From DALYLB01 sp046154695 (GTDB taxonomy: Bacteria > Acidobacteriota > Blastocatellia > RBC074), in contig JBJXFI010000213.1 of assembly GCA_046154695.1 (NCBI GenBank), positions 1-49,684 of the forward strand: a DNA stretch of 49,684 bases, given 5' to 3'. Position 1 is the stretch's first letter, and every line of letters starts with the position of its first letter. This document shows, piece after piece, positions 16,583-25,179 of this stretch. Under the pieces are notes generated by a model, which worked only from the letters and a program-made list of their open reading frames with translations, had not been told where the DNA came from and ran no database searches. The translations under genes and the position numbers were made by a program.

Positions 16583-18199
16583 TTATTTCGGGCCGATCAC
16601 CACGACGCTGATTCGCAGGGTATTCTTGTCGCCGGCCTGCGCCGGAAAGGTGAATTGCTGCACGTCGAACATTTCCTTCAGCCGCTCGACGCCGCCGACC
16701 TCGCGCTGCTCCCAGTCATCGAAGCGAACCGGTTCACCGCGAATCCTGCCGGTCAGAACCAGTTCCAGACCCAGCGGATCGTGAACCAGCTCGACCAGGT
16801 TTCCCTTTAGATTCGCGTATTCTCCGGTGCGCCCGCAGATCGGGCAGATCTCCACATCGGCGTGATTGGGGTTGGTGTGCTCGACTTCGTAATGCACGCT
16901 GGCGCCGAACCGGTAAAACGCGCGGTCGCCGATCCGGATCCGATCCAGATTTTGCCGGGCCAGCGCCGAATGGTAATAGCGCATATGAAATGCGTGTGAA
17001 TGCTGCAGCGCGCGGTGTTCCCGCACCTCCCACGGCTGCAAATGTTCGAGGCGCACTTCGAAATCGCAGCCCTCCGCGTTGTCGAACGGGCCGTAATATT
17101 CCCGCAGCCGCATCGCCGTCCGCAGGTTTTCGGTGACCAGCCTGACCGCCGTCTCATACGAAGGCGCCAGCGCCGCGTCAACGTAAAACCATGCGTTCGG
17201 ATACCGCGGCATGGTTTTGTCGAAGACGGATTTCGGCGGCAGATCGAAATCCTCCAGCTTGCGAACGGGGATTTCAGAACCGAGCGGGGAGGTCAGGGCG
17301 GCGAGATCCATCGGCCATTCGGTCTTTGGCCGGAAGTTATACGCCAGAAAATGCTGGTTGATCGTCGCGCTGTTCCAGCGGGAGACCTTGGCCATCTTAT
17401 TTTTATCGAGCAGCGCCAGCGGCTCGACGAGCCGCGAGAAATCGATGAAATCATTCCAGGCGCCCGTGAACTTCAACGGCCAGCCCAATCGAATGCCCAG
17501 CGGATGATTGGGGAGGCGGCGGCCTTCCTCGGAAAGTTTGCGCCAGGTGCCCTCGTTGTATTGCCGCAGCTTGATGGGTTGATTGATCGGATAGTATTTC
17601 TTCTCCGCATCGCCCGCGTTGGCGATGATCGTCAGCTCTTCCCATCCCACCGGCATCGAGCCATGCTTGCCCCATTGCACGTTGACGCGCGGGCGCTGGT
17701 TGTGGCGTCGGGCGTCGGCCATCGCGGCCTCGCCGCCCGGATAGATTCGCCCGTGGAAATAGGTCCAGAACTTTTCGATCGAGCCGCCGCCGGCGGAATA
17801 CCGCACCCACATCAATTCATGATCGGCGGGATCGTTGTCTTCCGGAAAGTCGATGTCGTCCTCCCAAAAGAAGTGATACGCGATCAGGCGCTCCTCGGGA
17901 TGCAGGATGACCGCGAAATCCTTGAGCGGGAAGAACTCCGCCGGCGTCGTGTGGATGCGCGGAGCGAAACGGCGCAGGATGCGCCACTCCTCGGCGGTCG
18001 GATCGCGCGGCGGATCGAGCTCGAGCGCCCGCGCGTACTCCCGGCTGGCCTCGTCCAGGCTCCGGCGATTGTGATGCTCCACGCCGCGTTGATGATGAAG
18101 GCCGGCGGATTCGACCTGCGCGCGGCCGGCATGCCCGCCGGCCGTCAAGAGCAGAATCGCGCAGCAGATGGCTCGCCTTGCCATGCGAAGCGGAGTCAT
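16583..18199 (-). CDS. Secreted protein of unknown function with CxxC motif
   Basis: A 538-residue protein with a signal peptide (about 1-27) and a short TPR-like helical stretch (about 33-60, ending A-L-E-L-D-P). A large domain that I do not recognise follows, rich in aromatic and charged residues. A C-P-I-C pair at 452-455 may bind a metal or form a disulphide. H-F-F-W-E-D-D-I-D-F and H-E-L-M-W-V-R-Y motifs near 125-150 suggest acidic and histidine ligands. The frame stays open upstream into repeat A4, but that part is encoded by the repeat and is rejected; ATG 18199 begins a good signal peptide. It lies between the dehydrogenase and a TonB-dependent receptor, so it may bind or process a substrate of that receptor. 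No function should be assigned. Confidence 0.75.
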   Translation of the reverse strand: MTPLRMARRAICCAILLLTAGGHAGRAQVESAGLHHQRGVEHHNRRSLDEASREYARALELDPPRDPTAEEWRILRRFAPRIHTTPAEFFPLKDFAVILHPEERLIAYHFFWEDDIDFPEDNDPADHELMWVRYSAGGGSIEKFWTYFHGRIYPGGEAAMADARRHNQRPRVNVQWGKHGSMPVGWEELTIIANAGDAEKKYYPINQPIKLRQYNEGTWRKLSEEGRRLPNHPLGIRLGWPLKFTGAWNDFIDFSRLVEPLALLDKNKMAKVSRWNSATINQHFLAYNFRPKTEWPMDLAALTSPLGSEIPVRKLEDFDLPPKSVFDKTMPRYPNAWFYVDAALAPSYETAVRLVTENLRTAMRLREYYGPFDNAEGCDFEVRLEHLQPWEVREHRALQHSHAFHMRYYHSALARQNLDRIRIGDRAFYRFGASVHYEVEHTNPNHADVEICPICGRTGEYANLKGNLVELVHDPLGLELVLTGRIRGEPVRFDDWEQREVGGVERLKEMFDVQQFTFPAQAGDKNTLRISVVVIGPK

Positions 18200-18202
18200 T
18201 TT

Positions 18203-18390
18203 ATATCCGCTTGCAAATGCATGCGCCCCGGCTGCGCGATCCGGAAGAGGAAAACGGAACAGACGGAAATAACGGAACAAACGGAGCCCTCGATTGTTTG
18301 GTTTCGTCGATTCCGTTATTTCCGTCTGTTCCGTTTTCCCTCCTCTTCTCGATGGCGAGTCGGGGCGCACGCGAGTGAAAACCGCTATAA
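18203..18390. repeat. Family A element, copy A4 (most complete)
   Basis: The 29-bp arms at 18249-18277 and 18311-18339 are exact complements around a 33-nt loop. Each arm is a run of ACGGAA units every 9 bp. Beyond them lie diverged outer inverted repeats of about 50 bp: GCTTGCAAATGCATGCGCCC on the left and, in complement, GGTTTTCACTCGCGTGCGCC on the right. The element begins next to the start codon at 18199, so it forms the 5' leader of that gene. Confidence 0.85.
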
Positions 18391-18470
18391 GCATATCGTT
18401 TCCGAGATGGAGAGTTATCGAATCAGCGCCGCGAGCGGCAGCGAGCAGGTCAACCGCGATCGAGGACGAT

Positions 18471-18547
18471 CTCACGCGAAGCCGCGAAGCCGCGAAAGAG
18501 GAGAACCCCTGTTTCCTCTCCTTGTCGTCTTCGCGGCTTCGCGCGAG
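18471..18547. repeat. Family C palindrome C1
   Basis: CTCACGCGAAGCCGCGA (18471-18487) pairs with the arm at 18531-18547 with one mismatch in 17. It lies 22 bp beyond the stop codon of the TonB-dependent receptor gene on the minus strand and could act as its terminator-like hairpin. Confidence 0.75.
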
Positions 18548-18568
18548 TCCATCCCAACACCGGTTTGT

Positions 18569-21500
18569 TTAGAAGTAGAACTTCAGCCCGAACTGAATGA
18601 TTCGCGCGTTGGCGGCGGACAGGATCTGTCCGAAGCCCGTGGAATCGCGCGCGATGTTCGGCGGACCGAAATTCGCCCGGTTGAACGCATTGAACAACTC
18701 GGTGCGGAACTGGAAATAGCGCCGCTCGGTCACGTGGAAATTCTTCGCCAGGGTGAAGTCGAAATTCACGGAACCGGGCCCGCGCATAATTCCCACGCCG
18801 GCCGAGCCGAAGGCTTGCGGCACGGGGGTGAAAGAGGCGAAGGCGTTGGTGTTGAACCATTGCGCCAGCGTGCGTTGATCGTTCGACAAAACCGGGTTGC
18901 CGACCAGGTTCGGGCGCGCCCGGCGCTCGCCGCCGATGTTCAGCACGCTTCCCCCGCCCAGCGTCGCGGTCAGACCCAACCCGCTTTGCAGCGCGTGAAT
19001 TCCCGTCACCTGCCATCCGCCCAGCAGCAGATCCGCCGCCTTGTTCCAGCCATTGCCGTACCGGCGTCCATTGCCGAACGGCAGCTCCCAAATGTAGCTG
19101 GCGACCAGGCGCTGTTTGATGTCGAACTCCGCCAAGCCGCGGTCGGCGCGCAGATTGTTGCTGTCCTGCGGTTCGCGGAACGTGCCGACATCGACTCCGG
19201 CTCCCCCGCCGCTGGTGGAAATGTGATCGGGCGCCCCGGTCAACGCCTTGCCCCAGGTGTAGCTGACGAGGCCCGTCAGTCCGCCCGAGAAGCGTTTTTC
19301 CAACCGCGCCTGCAGCGAGTTGTAGCTGGCCCCGACGCGATTTTCCATCCACTGAATGTCCCCGAAGGTCGGATAGGGCCGCACGCCGGCCGATTGGGTG
19401 CCGTTGGCGTTCGTGATGACGGCTCGCTGGTTCAGGTTGCGGAAGCCATTGAGCTTCGTGCCCTTGTTGCCGACATACGCGACATCCAGCAGCAGGTTCT
19501 TCATCAGCTCGTATTGAACGCCAAGGTTGTATTGCTGGATGTAGGGCGTGCGCTGGTTGGCGTCCTGCGCGCGCCGCCCGATGGTCGGCGCCAGCGAAGC
19601 CGGATTCAGCAGCCCCGCCGGATACCCATTGGTCAGCCGGAGCGGCGCCGCGGTCGCAACCGCGGCCGCGCCCGTGACGGTGGTCTGCAGCAGGTTGTCC
19701 ACCAGATAGGGCGGATTGAAACCGAGCAGGCCCTCGCGCCCCTGCCGAACGGTATGCGTGAAGAAGATGCCGTAGGCGCCGCGCACCACGAACCGCGATG
19801 TCGGCGCATAGGCGAAGCCGAAGCGCGGCGCGACGTTGTTGCGGTCGGGATGAATCAGCGCGCGATCGAAGATGCTCCCGTCTTTCGCGAAGACCTCCTT
19901 GCCCGTGGCCGGATCGAAGTTGGCGAACTGGTTGTTCTTCTCGACCGGCGGCGTCGCGTATTCGTAGCGAATGCCCATGTTCAAGGTCAGTTTTGACGTG
20001 ATCTTGTAATCGTCCTGGAGAAAGTAGAACTGCATGTTCTGGCCTTGATCCATGACCGTGAAGCTGGTCAGCGCCAATTGCGACGGCAGGCCCAGCAGCA
20101 GATCGCCCACGGCGCGATTGGTGAACCGGTTCTCGAAATTCATTCGCCCGATCGTCGCGTTCAGGTCATTGATCTTGGTCTGGACGTGCAGGAACTCGCC
20201 GCCGAATTTGATGAAGTGAGCGCCGCGGTTCCAACTGAAGGACGCCCGCGGATTCCACGAACGCGGCGTTTGAAATTGCGGCGTCGAGGTGTGGCGGCCC
20301 ACGGCGTCGAAGCCCTGAATGTTGACCTTCGGAACGCCGCCGATGATCGACGGATCGTTCGGCACGTTCTTCAATCCGATCGCCGCCGCGCCGTCCACGC
20401 CGAAGTTCGGGGGATTGGTGAAGTAATTGCCTCGCGCGAAGCCGAACCGGAAATCACCGACCAGCGAAGGCGAAACCGTCCACGTCAGGCCGAACGCCAG
20501 CCCCTGCGAACGATTCAGATTCGACCCGAAGGCGTCGTTGAACGAGCCTTCGGCCAGCCCCGGCAGCGGCGCGGGCCGGAAGGTGTTCGAGTCGACGAAA
20601 CTGTAGCGGCCAAAAAACGTGATGTTCCCGGCGAATTGATGGTCCACGCGGACGTCGAACTGATCCTGCCGGGTGCTGGTGATCGGCGTGGAAGCGAAGA
20701 GCGTCGTGCCCGCCACGTTCGGATCGGGAATCAGTTTCACGATGGCGGCGCCGACGGGATCCCAGCGGGCCGAAGGAATCACCCACTGGCCGGCGGCGTT
20801 CCTGCTGAATTCCGGACGGCCCGTTGCGAAAGGATCCACGACCGCGGCGCTGAACAGCCCCGCCTTTTCCGCCGCCGTCGGCACCAGGCGCACGCGCGGC
20901 ACGCCCTCGCGGTCGCGCAAGCCTTCGTAATCGGCGAACCAGAACGTGCGGTTCTTGACGATCGGCCCGCCGACCGCCGCGCCATACTGATTGCGCTGGC
21001 GGCGCGGTTTCGGCGCGCCGAGCGCGTTCGAGAAGAAGTTATTGGCGTCCAGCACGTCGTTGCGCAGGAATTCGTACAAGGTCCCGCGAATGGCGTTCGT
21101 GCCCGATTTGATCGTCGCGTTGACCACCGCGCCCGAGCTGCGCCCGAACTCGGCCGAGTATGCGTTCGTCTGGATCTTGAACTCCTGCAGCGCCTCGATC
21201 GATGGCTGCACCAATTGGACGTTCTCGCCGCGGAACGAATTCGAATACGAGATGTTGTCGACGCCGTCGAGCAGGAACACGTTGTTGAACGTTCGATTGC
21301 CGTTGACGTTCAACACGCCCTTGAAATTGACCGAAGCCAGCCGCGGCGTCCCGGGCAGCACGCCCGGCGACAAGAGCGCCAGTTGGTTGTAATCTCGGCC
21401 GTTCAGCGGCAGATCGACGATCTTCCGCTGGTCGATCACCGAGCCGCGCGAAGAGGTCTGCGTTTCGAGCAGCGCGGTCGCTTCGATAATTTCGACCGTC

Positions 21501-21847
21501 GTCGTCAGCTCGCCGATTTCCAGCGAGACATCCGCGCGCGCCGTCTGATTGACCTGCAGCGTAATGCCGCTGCGGATGACCTTCTTGAACCCCGCCCTTT
21601 CGATCGTGATCGAATACTGGCCGGGTTTCAGGCTGGGGACGATATAAACGCCCTGATCGTTCGTCTCCGCCCTCAGGCTGATGTTGGTATCGACATTCGT
21701 GACGGTGATCGACGCCTTGGGCACGACCGCGCCCGAAGCATCCCGCACTTCACCCGTGAGAATCGCCGTCTCCTGTTGGGCCGTCGCGATGAGCGGGCAA
21801 CAGAACAACAGCGCGAGCAACAGTGTATACAAAGGCCTTCTATCCAT
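18569..21847 (-). CDS. TonB-dependent receptor with N-terminal carboxypeptidase-regulatory-like domain (Oar type)
   Basis: A 1092-residue outer-membrane protein. It has a signal peptide (1-23), a carboxypeptidase-regulatory-like Ig domain (about 28-110, G-E-V-R-D-A-S-G-A-V-V-P), a plug with the typical V-D-L-P-L-N-G-R-D-Y-N-Q-L motif, and a long beta-barrel ending in K-F-Y-F. The terminal aromatic residue is the BAM recognition signal. Start ATG 21847 has AGGAGAGG upstream. This class is expanded in Acidobacteriota and takes up oligosaccharides or other large nutrients using TonB energy. Lying between the iol genes and the dehydrogenase, it may import a cyclitol-containing compound (inference). 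The gene is flanked on both sides by palindromic elements (C1/A4 and A5). Confidence 0.92.
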   Translation of the reverse strand: MDRRPLYTLLLALLFCCPLIATAQQETAILTGEVRDASGAVVPKASITVTNVDTNISLRAETNDQGVYIVPSLKPGQYSITIERAGFKKVIRSGITLQVNQTARADVSLEIGELTTTVEIIEATALLETQTSSRGSVIDQRKIVDLPLNGRDYNQLALLSPGVLPGTPRLASVNFKGVLNVNGNRTFNNVFLLDGVDNISYSNSFRGENVQLVQPSIEALQEFKIQTNAYSAEFGRSSGAVVNATIKSGTNAIRGTLYEFLRNDVLDANNFFSNALGAPKPRRQRNQYGAAVGGPIVKNRTFWFADYEGLRDREGVPRVRLVPTAAEKAGLFSAAVVDPFATGRPEFSRNAAGQWVIPSARWDPVGAAIVKLIPDPNVAGTTLFASTPITSTRQDQFDVRVDHQFAGNITFFGRYSFVDSNTFRPAPLPGLAEGSFNDAFGSNLNRSQGLAFGLTWTVSPSLVGDFRFGFARGNYFTNPPNFGVDGAAAIGLKNVPNDPSIIGGVPKVNIQGFDAVGRHTSTPQFQTPRSWNPRASFSWNRGAHFIKFGGEFLHVQTKINDLNATIGRMNFENRFTNRAVGDLLLGLPSQLALTSFTVMDQGQNMQFYFLQDDYKITSKLTLNMGIRYEYATPPVEKNNQFANFDPATGKEVFAKDGSIFDRALIHPDRNNVAPRFGFAYAPTSRFVVRGAYGIFFTHTVRQGREGLLGFNPPYLVDNLLQTTVTGAAAVATAAPLRLTNGYPAGLLNPASLAPTIGRRAQDANQRTPYIQQYNLGVQYELMKNLLLDVAYVGNKGTKLNGFRNLNQRAVITNANGTQSAGVRPYPTFGDIQWMENRVGASYNSLQARLEKRFSGGLTGLVSYTWGKALTGAPDHISTSGGGAGVDVGTFREPQDSNNLRADRGLAEFDIKQRLVASYIWELPFGNGRRYGNGWNKAADLLLGGWQVTGIHALQSGLGLTATLGGGSVLNIGGERRARPNLVGNPVLSNDQRTLAQWFNTNAFASFTPVPQAFGSAGVGIMRGPGSVNFDFTLAKNFHVTERRYFQFRTELFNAFNRANFGPPNIARDSTGFGQILSAANARIIQFGLKFYF

Positions 21848-21961
21848 GGTTGTACCTCTCCTATCCGGTTCGGAATCAGATTGCCGTTTACGTTGACTGT
21901 GACGACTGCGTCGATTCCCCAGCTCAGCCGGCGGGAACAAGACCGCCTCGTTCCCGCTTTA

Positions 21962-22147
21962 TCGCGGCTTTCACTCCATGCGACCCGACTCGCGATCGAG
22001 AAGAGGAGGGAAAACGGAACAGACGGAAATCACGGAACAAACGGAGCCCTGGATTGTCTGGGTTCGTCGATTCCGTCATTTCCCTCTGTTCCGTTTTCCT
22101 CTTCTGAATCCCGCAGCCAGGGCGCATGCATATGCAAACCGCCATAA
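21962..22147. repeat. Family A element, copy A5 (inverted relative to A4)
   Basis: Arms at 22009-22037 and 22071-22099 match with one mispaired position. The outer flanks are GGCTTTCACTCCATGCGACCC on the left and GGCGCATGCATATGCAAACCG on the right, which is the order of A4 reversed. It ends 9 bp before the iolG stop codon and fills most of the 308-bp gap between iolG and the receptor gene. The remaining 21848-21961 contains only the receptor's ribosome site. Confidence 0.85.
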
Positions 22148-22155
22148 TGACTTCG

Positions 22156-23163
22156 TTATTTCGTTATGTGGACCGGACGTCGTTCCTTGAAGGACAACGT
22201 CGCGGCGGCGGCCACCTCCAGATCGGCCACGCCGTCGGCGCAGGTGATCGAAGGGGGCTTGCCCGTCGAAAGATGCTCGATGAAATTGTGCAACTGGTCG
22301 ATGTAGGCGCGCTCAAAGCGCTCCATGAAATATGGCACGGTGTCGTGGGTGACGCCTTCCTTGTTCAGGACCGTCACCGGCGTTTCGCGCAGGTAGCCGA
22401 CTTTCAGCGTGCCTTTCGTTCCCAGAATCTCCGCGCGAATGTCGTAGCCGTAAACGCCGCTGCGGCTCAGATCGATCACGCCCAGCGCGCCGCCGGCGAA
22501 GGTGAGCGCGACGACGGCGTTGTCGATATCGCCGACCTCGCTGACCTCGGGATACGCCAGCACGCCCCCGATCGTGTAAACGCTGGCGACTTCGCCCATC
22601 ATCCACCGCGCCAGATCGATGTCGTGAATTCCCATGTCGATCATGATTCCGCCGCTGTGGCGCGGGTCCAGATATTCCAGGCTCGGGCGAAACGGGTCGC
22701 GCGAGGATGCCTTGAAAAGCATGGGCGTTCCGATCTCGCCCTGGTCGATTTTCGCCTTCGCCGCGCGATAGCCGCGATCGAAGCGGCGCATAAAACCCAT
22801 ATGAAAAAAGACGCCGGTATCGTCGATAACCTGCTGGATCTCGCGCGCTTCGTCGAGGGAGATCGAAAGCGGCTTCTCGCAAAAGATCGCCTTGCCGGCT
22901 TTTGCGGCCGCGACGATGATGTCCCGGTGCGTGCTGGTCGGCGTGATGATGACCACCGCGTCAACCGATTTGTCGTCGATCAGGTCCTGATAATGCGGAT
23001 ACCAGTTGGGAACGCCCAGCGCCCGGGCGCCGGCCTCGGCCGCCGGATTGGTGTCCGAGGCGGCGATGAGATCGGCTTGCGGAATACGGTACGCCAGATC
23101 CTCGGCATAGACCAGTCCCATCCGCCCGACGCCGATCAGTCCAACATTCACTTTTGTCTTCAC
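22156..23163 (-). CDS. iolG: Inositol 2-dehydrogenase (Gfo/Idh/MocA family)
   Basis: A 335-residue NAD-dependent dehydrogenase. Rossmann motif G11-V-G13-R-M-G16, the family motif E96-K97-P98, and the catalytic D-M-G-I-H-D-I-D-L-A-R segment are all present. IolG oxidises C2 of myo-inositol to 2-keto-myo-inositol (scyllo-inosose), the first pathway step. The start is a GTG at 23163 that overlaps the iolD stop in a GTGA arrangement, so translation is coupled to iolD; an AAGGAG lies 11 nt upstream. The longer upstream frame runs inside iolD and is rejected. Other cyclitol or sugar dehydrogenases share this fold, but the operon makes the inositol role firm. Confidence 0.92.
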   Translation of the reverse strand: MKTKVNVGLIGVGRMGLVYAEDLAYRIPQADLIAASDTNPAAEAGARALGVPNWYPHYQDLIDDKSVDAVVIITPTSTHRDIIVAAAKAGKAIFCEKPLSISLDEAREIQQVIDDTGVFFHMGFMRRFDRGYRAAKAKIDQGEIGTPMLFKASSRDPFRPSLEYLDPRHSGGIMIDMGIHDIDLARWMMGEVASVYTIGGVLAYPEVSEVGDIDNAVVALTFAGGALGVIDLSRSGVYGYDIRAEILGTKGTLKVGYLRETPVTVLNKEGVTHDTVPYFMERFERAYIDQLHNFIEHLSTGKPPSITCADGVADLEVAAAATLSFKERRPVHITK

Positions 23164-25022
23164 AGAAAGAAACGCTCCTTTTTGATTTTTTGTTCGTACG
23201 CTTCCCGCGCCTGGCGGACGGCCGCGATCTCGGAAACCTCGGCGATCGGGACATCCCACCACGATTCGTAGCCCGGCACGCGGTGTTCCTTGTCGGTCTC
23301 GACGACGATGACCGTGGTGCGGGTTTCAGCGCGGGCTTCCTCCAGTGCCTTGAGAAAATCTTCATGGGTCGTCGCGCGAATGGCGCGCGCGCCCAGGCTG
23401 GCGGCGTTGGCGGCGAAATCCACCGGCAGCAGCTCGCCGTCAAAATTTCCCGTGTCGGTGTGGCGATAGCGATAATCGGTCCCGAATCCGACCGACCCGA
23501 CCGACTGCGACAGGCCGCCGATGCTGGAAAACCCGTGATTGTCCAGCAGGATGATGTTGAGCTTGCAGCCTTCGGCCACCGCCGTGACGATCTCCTGCGA
23601 CATCATCAGGTACGAGCCGTCGCCGACCATCACGTAAACTTCGCGGGAGGGGTCGGCCATCTTCACGCCCATGCCGCCGGCGATCTCGTAGCCCATGCAG
23701 GAATAGCCGTATTCCATGTGATAGCCCTTGGGATCGCGGGTGCGCCAGAGTTTGTGCAGATCGCCGGGCAGGCTGCCGGCCGCGCAGAGCACCACGTCCC
23801 GGGGTTGAGAAAAAGCGTTGACCGCGCCGATGACCTGGCTTTGGCCGAGCGGCGGGCCGTGCCGAAGACTGAACAGCCTGTCGGTCTCCTCTTCCCAGTT
23901 CTGTTTGTGCCGCGCGATCCCGGCCGCGTACTCCCCATCGATGCGATAACCGGACAACGCCGCGCCCAGCTCCTCCAGCGCCGCCCGCGCGTCGGCGAGG
24001 ACCGGCAGCGCCGAATGTTTGTGCGCGTCGAAGCCGGCTACGTTGACGCCGATAAAACGGACATCGGGATGTTGAAACTCCGTCTTTGACGCGGTGGTGA
24101 AGTCGCTCAGGCGCGTTCCGATGTTGATGACCAGGTCGGCTTCCCGCGCGGCGATGTTTGCGCCGGGAGTCCCGGTGACACCGATGGCGCCCAGGTTTTG
24201 CGGATGATCGTAGGCCAGCGATCCCTTGCCCGCCTGCGTCTCGCCGACCGGAATGCCGGTTTGGCGGCAGAATTCGGCCAGCGCGCCGCCGGCTTCGCTG
24301 TAAAGCACGCCGCCGCCGGCGACGATCATCGGCCGCCGCGCCGCGCGAATCATCCGCGCCGCCTGTTCGATCATCGCCCGTTCCGCGGGCTGGCGCGGAA
24401 TGTGCCAGACGCGCCGTTCAAACAGGGCCTCGGGGTATTCCCAGGCCTCGGTTTGCACGTCCTGGGGCAGGGCCAGCGTCACCGCGCCGGTATCGGCCGG
24501 CGAGGTCAGCACGCGCATCGCCTCGATCAGGGAAAACGGCAGTTGATCGGCCCGGTTGATGCGATCCCAGTAGCGCGAAACCGGCTTGAAGCAATCGTTG
24601 ACCGAGACGTCCTGGGAGCGCTCGGATTCGAGTTGCTGCAAGACCGGCGCCACATTGCGGCGCGCGAAGATGTCGCCCGGCAGCAGCAGCAGCGGCAGGC
24701 GATTGATCGTCGCCGTCGCCGCTCCCGTGATCATGTTGGTCGCCCCCGGCCCGATGGAGGAGGTGCAGGCAAACGCGCGCAGCCGGTTGCTCATCTTGGC
24801 GAAGGCCGCCGCCGTGTGAGTCATCGCCTGCTCGTTCCGCGTCAGGTAATACCGGAAATCCCGGTGCTGGTGCAGCGCCTGTCCCACGCCCGCGACGTTG
24901 CCGTGGCCGAAGATGCCCCAGACGCCGGCGAAGAACTGCTGCTCCCGCCCGTCGCGCTCGACGTATTGCTGTTCGAGAAATGCGATCAGTGCCTGCGCCG
25001 TCGTTGCTCGTCTCGTTTTCAT
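23160..25022 (-). CDS. iolD: 3D-(3,5/4)-trihydroxycyclohexane-1,2-dione hydrolase
   Basis: A 620-residue thiamine-diphosphate enzyme. The N-terminal PYR domain carries the likely catalytic glutamate E64 (Y-L-T-R-N-E-Q-A), a central domain follows, and the C-terminal PP domain has V-G-D-G-S-Y-L-M-M for ThDP-Mg binding. I-F-G-H-G-N-V-A-G and the length match IolD. It opens the C6 ring of the diketone to give 5-deoxyglucuronate. The start at ATG 25022 has GAGG 5-8 nt upstream. A 157-bp gap separates it from the aldolase gene; no strong promoter is visible there. It is coupled to iolG by a 4-bp stop-start overlap. Confidence 0.95.
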   Translation of the reverse strand: MKTRRATTAQALIAFLEQQYVERDGREQQFFAGVWGIFGHGNVAGVGQALHQHRDFRYYLTRNEQAMTHTAAAFAKMSNRLRAFACTSSIGPGATNMITGAATATINRLPLLLLPGDIFARRNVAPVLQQLESERSQDVSVNDCFKPVSRYWDRINRADQLPFSLIEAMRVLTSPADTGAVTLALPQDVQTEAWEYPEALFERRVWHIPRQPAERAMIEQAARMIRAARRPMIVAGGGVLYSEAGGALAEFCRQTGIPVGETQAGKGSLAYDHPQNLGAIGVTGTPGANIAAREADLVINIGTRLSDFTTASKTEFQHPDVRFIGVNVAGFDAHKHSALPVLADARAALEELGAALSGYRIDGEYAAGIARHKQNWEEETDRLFSLRHGPPLGQSQVIGAVNAFSQPRDVVLCAAGSLPGDLHKLWRTRDPKGYHMEYGYSCMGYEIAGGMGVKMADPSREVYVMVGDGSYLMMSQEIVTAVAEGCKLNIILLDNHGFSSIGGLSQSVGSVGFGTDYRYRHTDTGNFDGELLPVDFAANAASLGARAIRATTHEDFLKALEEARAETRTTVIVVETDKEHRVPGYESWWDVPIAEVSEIAAVRQAREAYEQKIKKERFFL

Positions 25023-25179
25023 TGCTGCCTCGATGATGATTGACCCGCGCCGTCCGTCCCGGGCAGGGTGTGACGATACAGGATCGTCGAATCCGTTTCG
25101 ATAAATTTTTCCTTCCCGGGCGACGCGGGCGAATTTCAAAACGCCCTCCCGGATGAAACCGCGCAAACAGCAAATCAGT

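Noticed and set aside
18200..18475. N-terminal extension of the 538-residue protein through repeat A4
   Set aside because: The extra residues are encoded by the repeat itself (T-E-Q-T-E-I type) and a good signal peptide begins at 18199.
17000..19996. A 998-codon open frame on the plus strand
   Set aside because: It lies antisense to the unknown secreted protein and the receptor gene, crosses repeats A4 and C1, and has a composition rich in R, Q, D and H typical of shadow frames in high-GC DNA.
20045..22147. A 700-codon open frame on the plus strand
   Set aside because: Antisense to the TonB-dependent receptor gene and running into repeat A5; no recognisable domain or ribosome site.
68..22147. 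Family A copies considered as a CRISPR-like repeat array
   Set aside because: Copies are kilobases apart, palindromic over their whole length and without spacers or cas genes.
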